Below are positions 59,620 through 64,000 of a DNA stretch of 64,000 nt, piece after piece. The DNA is from Pseudomonadota bacterium. GTDB lineage: Bacteria; Myxococcota_A; Polyangia; Polyangiales; Polyangiaceae. The notes under the pieces are model-generated. The model was not told where the DNA came from, did no database searches, and saw nothing but the letters and a program-made list of their open reading frames with translations. The DNA lies in assembly GCA_023402175.1 (NCBI GenBank), contig JAEXCN010000062.1:5642-69641 (forward strand), read 5' to 3'. Position 1 is the stretch's first letter, and each line of letters begins with the position of its first letter. The position numbers and the translations under genes are program-made.

Positions 59620-60565
59620 GCTCGACGAACGCGCGGATGCGCGCGCCAACGAGCTCGGGCTGCTCGATCGGAGCCACGTGGCTTCCGCCGTTCACCATGA
59701 GCAGCTCGGAGCCCGGTATGCGCTCGGCCATCGACTCGGAGAGTGACGCGGGCGTGAAGGTGTCCTTCTCCCCCGCGACGACGAGCGTCGGGACGCCGAC
59801 GTCGCTCAGCCATTCCTCGGCGCTGTGGTCGCCCGCAGCGCGGAGCATGCGGAGGAACATCGGGAAGTCGACGTGCGTCATGTGCTTGAGATACGGCAGC
59901 ATGTCCTCGCGGCGCACGTGGCTCGGATCGACATCGCGCGCGAGGAGAGCAGCCTTGAGCGCCACCTCCGGCGGGATCCGCGACCAGATCGCGCGAACGA
60001 TGTCCGGCTGCTTGTCGACGATGTCCATCAGCTTCGGCAGGATCATGTCGAGGATCGGCATGCCGCGGAACGACTGCGTCACCTTCCCGTAGCTGCCGCA
60101 GACGAGAACGAGCCCTTTGACGTTGCCGGGGAAGCGCTTCCACGACTCGAGCGCGACCTGCGTGCCCATCGAATGACCAACGACGACGCACGGCCGATCG
60201 CCGAGCATCGCGTCGCGCACGCTCTTCAAGTCGGTCGCGTGGGCACCGATGTCGATCCGCGTGTTGTCGACGGGCGTCGCGCTACGCCCATGGCCGCGGT
60301 AGTGCCAGTGCGTGACGTCGCAGACCTCGGCCAGCTCCTGCCAGAGGTATTTCCAGATGAAACCGTCGCAGAGGATGCCGTCGCAGAAGACGACTGAGAC
60401 GCCGAGCTTGTTCGCATCCTCGCGCGCCGGCATCGTCCGGACGAACAGGCGCGTGCCGTCCTCCGCTGTCACGGTGTGATGGCTCTCGGCCGGATCGGGC
60501 GGCGCTGGCCGTCCCGAAGGCGGCGGAGGCAGAGAGGGAGGACGCGGACGTATGCTTTCGCTCAC
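59603..60565 (-). CDS. alpha/beta hydrolase
   Basis: A 320-residue soluble hydrolase starting at a GTG. The first 30 residues are Pro/Ser-rich. GVSVVFCDGILCDGFIWKYL is the oxyanion region, CVVVGHSMGTQVAL the nucleophile elbow (Ser in GHSMG), TLVVAGEKDTFTP the catalytic acid, and VNGGSHVAPIEQP the catalytic His. No membrane segment or signal peptide is visible. It overlaps the FAM20-like kinase gene by 17 bases, so the two are likely co-expressed, which ties the kinase to a small-molecule hydrolase in a way I cannot yet explain. Confidence 0.9.
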   Translation of the reverse strand: MSESIRPRPPSLPPPPSGRPAPPDPAESHHTVTAEDGTRLFVRTMPAREDANKLGVSVVFCDGILCDGFIWKYLWQELAEVCDVTHWHYRGHGRSATPVDNTRIDIGAHATDLKSVRDAMLGDRPCVVVGHSMGTQVALESWKRFPGNVKGLVLVCGSYGKVTQSFRGMPILDMILPKLMDIVDKQPDIVRAIWSRIPPEVALKAALLARDVDPSHVRREDMLPYLKHMTHVDFPMFLRMLRAAGDHSAEEWLSDVGVPTLVVAGEKDTFTPASLSESMAERIPGSELLMVNGGSHVAPIEQPELVGARIRAFVERVAAT

Positions 60566-60707
60566 GAGAGCTTCTTCGCCCCCTCGTTGGATGCGGATCG
60601 ACGCCGCCCGCGTGGGGACCGGACCGTCGGTGGTGATTCGAGGACGTGCACGGGCGAGCGCCCCAGCTGGTCAGCAGCGGGGCGTCGCACTCCGCGGACG
60701 GAGGAGC

Positions 60708-60947
60708 TCAACCCTCGTCGTCGTCGTCGCCGCCGTCAACCTCGTTGACGCTCGGCAGCTTCTTGATCTCGAGACGCGAGATCTTCCAGGCGCGCTGGAC
60801 GACCCATGAAAGAGAGCGGTCGAGACGAGCCGCCTCCTCTTTGATCTCCTGAAGCATCGACTCGGGGAAGTAGAGGCTCTGCTTCCTCTTATCGGTCTTG
60901 GAGCTCTCACTGCGGAGATTGCTGAGCGAGTCCTTGTCGTGCGCCAA
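60708..60947 (-). CDS. small ribbon-helix-helix-type protein (TIGR04563-like, TTG start)
   Basis: A 79-residue protein with a TTG start at 60947, justified by GAGGAGG 6 bases upstream. The region KRKQSLYFPESMLQEIKEEA followed by ARLDRSLSWVVQRAWKIS fits a ribbon-helix-helix DNA-binding fold (strand, helix, turn, helix), with an acidic Asp/Glu tail. Proteins of this shape and size are found almost only in myxobacteria, where they occur in many copies. Its targets are unknown. It stands alone between a hydrolase gene and a divergent protease gene. Confidence 0.85.
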   Translation of the reverse strand: MAHDKDSLSNLRSESSKTDKRKQSLYFPESMLQEIKEEAARLDRSLSWVVQRAWKISRLEIKKLPSVNEVDGGDDDDEG

Positions 60948-61152
60948 GGCAGGCCTCCTCTGGTGGACGGTCAGGGCTCCGTCGGGCACGTCGGTGACGC
61001 ATATGAGCCCTCTTGCCCCGTGCACCGACAATGATCCACTTCTGCGGCGAATCCGTCCACAGGTTTCGATCGCCGTCGGCACGGCAGGGCTTTCTTCCGC
61101 TAACCGAGCCTGGGCTAGCCGCGAAAAGAACGGGAAGGCTAGGCTGGCGCCC

Positions 61153-62595
61153 GTGAAGCTGCTCCGCATCCTCTTCCCCACGCTGGGAGCATTCGCCGGC
61201 GGGATTCTTGTCGGGACGTATCGCGCCGAAGCGACCCCCGAGAACCAGAACCCGTACCAGTCGGTGAACCAGCTCGGGCGCGTGCTCGTGCAGGTCGAAA
61301 ACCACTACGTCGACCCGGTCGAGCGCGACAGGCTCGTCGAGGGCGCGATCAAGGGCATGGTCGAGAACCTCGATCCGCACTCGGCGTACATGCCGCCGGA
61401 CGAGTGGCGTCAGTTCCAGAGCGACACCGAAGGAAAGTTCGGCGGCGTGGGGCTCGAGGTCGACGGACGCGGCGACAAGTTGATCGTCATCGCGCCGATC
61501 GAGGGCTCGCCTGCGCAGCGCGCTGGCATCAAGAGCGGCGATCAGATCGTCGCGGTCGACGGCGAGGACGTCCTCGGTCAACCGCTCGACAAGGTCGTGA
61601 AGAAGATGCGCGGCGCCGCGGGCACGAAGGTGAAGATCACCATGCTCCGCGAGGTGAAGGGGACGAAGGCGAAGGACGCGAAGGAGCTGAAAGAGGAAGC
61701 GCTCGACGCCGGCGCAGCGCGCGACGCCGCTCCGCCCGAGCGCACCGGGCACACGCTGACGTTCGAGCTCACGCGCGAGGTGATCCACGTCTCGGCCGTC
61801 CTGCACAAGCTGCTCGAGAGCAACGTCGGTTATCTGCGCATCAAGCAGTTCCAGGAGCGGACGCACGCGGAGCTGATGGCCGCGACCGCACGGATGCGCG
61901 CCGAGTCGAAGAACGGCGGCATCGCCGGCGTGCTCCTCGACCTGCGTAGCAATCCGGGCGGCCTCGTCGACGAGGCGACGGAGATCGCCGACGAGTTCCT
62001 CGCGAGCGGCGGCATCTACTCGATGCGCCACCGCGGGCAGGTGATCGAGGACCTGAAGGCGCGCCCCGGCGGCGCGTTCGCCGACGTGCCCGTCGTCGTC
62101 CTCGTCAACGAGTGGAGCGCGAGCGCGAGCGAGCTGCTCGTCGGAGCGCTCCAGGACAACAAGCGCGCGACCGTCGTCGGCGTGAACACGTTCGGCAAAG
62201 GCAGCGTGCAGTCGATCCTTCCGCTGCCGAGCGGCGCGGGCCTCAAGCTCACGACGGCGCGCTACTACACACCGAGCGGGCATGCGATCCAGGCCGACGG
62301 CATCCATCCGGACGTCGTCATCGAGCCGGGCACCCGCGGTCCCGCCGAGCCGCCGAAGGTCGTGCGCGAGCGCGATCTGCCGGGGCACCTGCCCGCCGAG
62401 GGCCCGCAGGGCGGAAGCGCTCCGCGCGACAGCGGAGGCACGCTCCGCCTCGACGGAGGCGCTGGCGACGAGGTCGCCGGCACGATCGCGCGCGACATCC
62501 CGCAGGACCCGTCTTCATCGAACGACGTCGTCCTGCGCGTCGGCTACCAGATGCTCAAGGCGCAGATGGCGTCGAAGACGCCGCTCGCGAAGTGA
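61153..62595 (+). CDS. ctpA: S41-family C-terminal processing peptidase (CtpA-like)
   Basis: A 480-residue exported protease. A signal or anchor helix is at the N-terminus (LRILFPTLGAFAGGILVG). A PDZ domain is at about residues 95-180 (GGVGLEVDG, AGIKSGDQIVAVDGEDVLG). The catalytic core has LRSNPGGLVDEA, the NEWSASASE motif (about 319-327) with the nucleophile serine, and FGKGSVQ with the general-base lysine. Members cleave C-termini of periplasmic proteins. A Gly/Pro/Asp-rich insert (about 395-450) precedes the last helix. The GTG at 61153 is the start. Open sequence to 60898 is not part of the gene. Confidence 0.93.
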   Translation: MKLLRILFPTLGAFAGGILVGTYRAEATPENQNPYQSVNQLGRVLVQVENHYVDPVERDRLVEGAIKGMVENLDPHSAYMPPDEWRQFQSDTEGKFGGVGLEVDGRGDKLIVIAPIEGSPAQRAGIKSGDQIVAVDGEDVLGQPLDKVVKKMRGAAGTKVKITMLREVKGTKAKDAKELKEEALDAGAARDAAPPERTGHTLTFELTREVIHVSAVLHKLLESNVGYLRIKQFQERTHAELMAATARMRAESKNGGIAGVLLDLRSNPGGLVDEATEIADEFLASGGIYSMRHRGQVIEDLKARPGGAFADVPVVVLVNEWSASASELLVGALQDNKRATVVGVNTFGKGSVQSILPLPSGAGLKLTTARYYTPSGHAIQADGIHPDVVIEPGTRGPAEPPKVVRERDLPGHLPAEGPQGGSAPRDSGGTLRLDGGAGDEVAGTIARDIPQDPSSSNDVVLRVGYQMLKAQMASKTPLAK

Positions 62596-62611
62596 CGCGG
62601 AGCGGGCGCGC

Positions 62612-62992
62612 TCAGTGGTGATCGTCCCGGAGGACGATCGCCGCGTGCACGAGCGGCATCAAGAGCACGAACGTCACCGCGACCAACGCGAAGCTCTGCC
62701 ACGTCCAATCACTCGGCGGACCGATGCGCGCGAGCGAGAAGAGCATCACGGCGATGCCCATGATCGCGTGCATGCGCGTAGGCGCACGCCAGACGAGCGC
62801 ACTCGTCGTCACGGCGAGGATCGCGCAGCCGACCGCGAGGACGCTCTTCCAGCTCCAAGGGAGTGCTTCCCGATAGAACCACCCGATGAGGGCGATCCCG
62901 GTGAGCGCGCTGAAGGACAGCAGCGCAATCGACGCGAACAGGGCCGCTCGCCTGGAAACCTGGTCTTCCACGAGCCAGGGCCCAGGATACAT
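62612..62992 (-). CDS. four-helix membrane protein (hypothetical)
   Basis: A 126-residue protein with four hydrophobic helices: ALFASIALLSFSALTGIALI (about 16-36), SVLAVGCAILAVTTSALVW (about 50-68), MHAIMGIAVMLFSLARI (about 75-92) and FALVAVTFVLLMPLVHAAIV (about 101-120). The ATG at 62992 is used because the TTG one codon earlier is less likely. It converges on the S41 peptidase, with only 16 bases between stops. Function unknown. Confidence 0.8.
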   Translation of the reverse strand: MYPGPWLVEDQVSRRAALFASIALLSFSALTGIALIGWFYREALPWSWKSVLAVGCAILAVTTSALVWRAPTRMHAIMGIAVMLFSLARIGPPSDWTWQSFALVAVTFVLLMPLVHAAIVLRDDHH

Positions 62993-63028
62993 CAACCGGG
63001 GCGGGGCTGGTGGATTCGGTGCTACCGG

Positions 63029-63763
63029 TCAGCCACGGACCCGGATCGCGTAGGTCAGCTTCAAAACGCTCTTCATCACGTTCGGAACACGCTTGAAGAG
63101 GTTGATCGACGGCGGGCGCTTCTCGATGACGCGCACCGGGATCTCCTTCGTCCGGACGCCGCCGCGGTCGGCGCGGATGACGAGCTCGCTCGCGAAGACG
63201 TCCTTGTCGACGAGGCAGGAGCGGACGATGTCGAGGAGCGCGAGGCGCCGGAAGGCCTTCAGCCCATGGGTGTCCGTCCCGCGGAAGCCGAGCAGCACCT
63301 TCAGCATCGACGAATACGCGATGCTCGCGACGTGGCGGATGGCCGGCCGATCGTCCTCCGCGCCGTGGGCGAGCTTCGATCCGATCACGAGGTCCGCCTC
63401 GCCGCTCTCGAGGATGTCGACCGCGCGGCGGTGGAAGTCCGCGTCGCAGAGGTCGATCTCGTCGCAGATCACGAGGTCGCCGCGCGAGAGCAGGATGCCT
63501 TGCTTGAGGGCCTTGCCGTAGTTCGGCTCGCCCATGCTGATGATCTTGACCTGGCCGTCCTCGGCGTCGCCGTACTTGGCGGCGAGCTCCTGCCCGATCT
63601 CGATCGTGCGATCCTTCGAGCCGTTTTCCGCGAGGATGATCTCGTACGTCCAGCCGAGCGGCTTCAGACGCTCGCGCAGGTCGACGACCGCGGCGTGGAG
63701 GATCGCCTCCTCGTTGTAGATGGGAATGACGATCGAGATGCGCGGCGCGTTGGACGTGGCCAT
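63029..63763 (-). CDS. family 2 glycosyltransferase (soluble)
   Basis: A 244-residue GT2 enzyme. RISIVIPIYNEEAILHAAVV opens the donor-binding fold, IILAENGSKDRT is the first acidic motif, YGKALKQGILLSRGDLVICD ends in the DE-type metal-binding site, and GTDTHGLKAF is a GT2-typical strand. There is no C-terminal membrane domain as in dolichol-phosphate mannosyltransferases, so it is a soluble family member. The start ATG is at 63763. Open sequence to 63991 is not conserved. Confidence 0.9.
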   Translation of the reverse strand: MATSNAPRISIVIPIYNEEAILHAAVVDLRERLKPLGWTYEIILAENGSKDRTIEIGQELAAKYGDAEDGQVKIISMGEPNYGKALKQGILLSRGDLVICDEIDLCDADFHRRAVDILESGEADLVIGSKLAHGAEDDRPAIRHVASIAYSSMLKVLLGFRGTDTHGLKAFRRLALLDIVRSCLVDKDVFASELVIRADRGGVRTKEIPVRVIEKRPPSINLFKRVPNVMKSVLKLTYAIRVRG

Positions 63764-63905
63764 GGAGCGCTCCGCTCCCTGTTCGAGGGGGGCGGCAGGA
63801 GGGGATGGGACCGAAGGGTCCGCTTCCGGACCCCGCGAAGGTGAGGCCTCCTTGTAGTACGGGCAAGGTGGCGCCGCCAAGTCGCCTCTAGTAGGGTCCG
63901 CCCCG

Positions 63906-64000
63906 ATGACACGCGCGCGCTCTTCCTCGCTCGTCGGGGTGCTCCTCGCTCTCCTGATCGGTGGCCTTTCGGGTTGTAAGGACAAGCCCAAGCCGGACGA
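63906..64000 (+). CDS. lipoprotein, start only (3' end outside window)
   Basis: The first 31 codons of a lipoprotein on the plus strand: a short Arg-containing N-region, a hydrophobic core (LVGVLLALLIGG) and the lipobox LSGC at Cys24, followed by Lys/Asp/Pro. Divergent from the glycosyltransferase gene. Nothing else can be said. Confidence 0.75.
   Translation, partial: MTRARSSSLVGVLLALLIGGLSGCKDKPKPD

Noticed and set aside
60907..62388. Minus-strand frame of 493 codons opposite the S41 peptidase
   Set aside because: Mirror of a conserved protease with no domain signature.
62282..63844. Plus-strand frame of 520 codons spanning three genes
   Set aside because: It crosses the 3' end of the peptidase, an opposing membrane protein and the glycosyltransferase; no domain.

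Overview
This 64 kb window comes from a GC-rich chromosome, most likely of a myxobacterium (Myxococcota, probably order Polyangiales). That placement is an inference. It rests on the many secreted lipoproteins with Asp/Ala/Gly/Ser-rich linkers after the lipobox, a kinase-type Ser/Thr receptor with a long Pro-rich linker, SUMF1-type lipoproteins, a small ribbon-helix-helix protein of a type I associate with myxobacteria, and frequent ATGA/GTGA gene overlaps. No rRNA, tRNA, CRISPR array, intact insertion sequence or prophage was seen.

Layout. 1-8.4 kb: a reduced gas-vesicle island with a small heat-shock protein, a CDC48-type AAA ATPase, two GvpF/L proteins, two GvpA-type shell proteins on opposite strands, a PHA-system-type small protein and a large protein with two SYLF domains and internal tandem repeats. 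8.7-11 kb: a GlsB/YeaQ membrane protein and glycogen synthase, with a gene graveyard beside it. 11.2-15.8 kb: a four-gene operon of ATP-grasp ligase, class-I-amidotransferase-like protein, Fes-like esterase and a second ATP-grasp. A related locus at 37.4-41.5 kb holds an esterase, a GCS2-type ligase with CBS domains and an aspartoacylase-type deacylase. Together they look like a peptide-like metabolite system built on amidoligases. 16-17.6 kb: a TetR repressor and a divergent SDR gene with two matching palindromic operators.

Cobalamin. Three cobalamin riboswitches are visible. The first (about 21.6 kb, minus strand) precedes a BtuB-like TonB-dependent receptor and an overlapping beta-propeller lipoprotein, an arrangement that recalls BtuB-BtuG of Bacteroides. 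The other two are divergent and about 260 bp apart (49.5-50.1 kb). One reads leftward into a collagen-like lipoprotein and a DUF6580-type membrane protein. The other reads rightward into three translationally coupled surface or lipoprotein genes. I read these as an uncharacterised B12-responsive cell-surface acquisition system, and it is the most interesting part of the window.

Other regions. 22.9-27 kb: a membrane-anchored Ser/Thr kinase and a PPC-domain lipoprotein. 27.6-34.1 kb: FAD oxidoreductase, DegT-type PLP enzyme, family 2 glycosyltransferase, MurJ-type flippase and ATP-grasp, which suggests assembly and export of a modified glycolipid or similar conjugate. 34-45 kb: lipoproteins, an outer-membrane protein, an HExxH protease and a haem-oxygenase-like enzyme. 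45.6-47.1 kb: an ECF sigma factor and its partner. 53-64 kb: two SUMF1 lipoproteins, AlkC, lipases, a FAM20/four-jointed-like secreted kinase, an S41 C-terminal processing protease, a family 2 glycosyltransferase and the start of one more lipoprotein.
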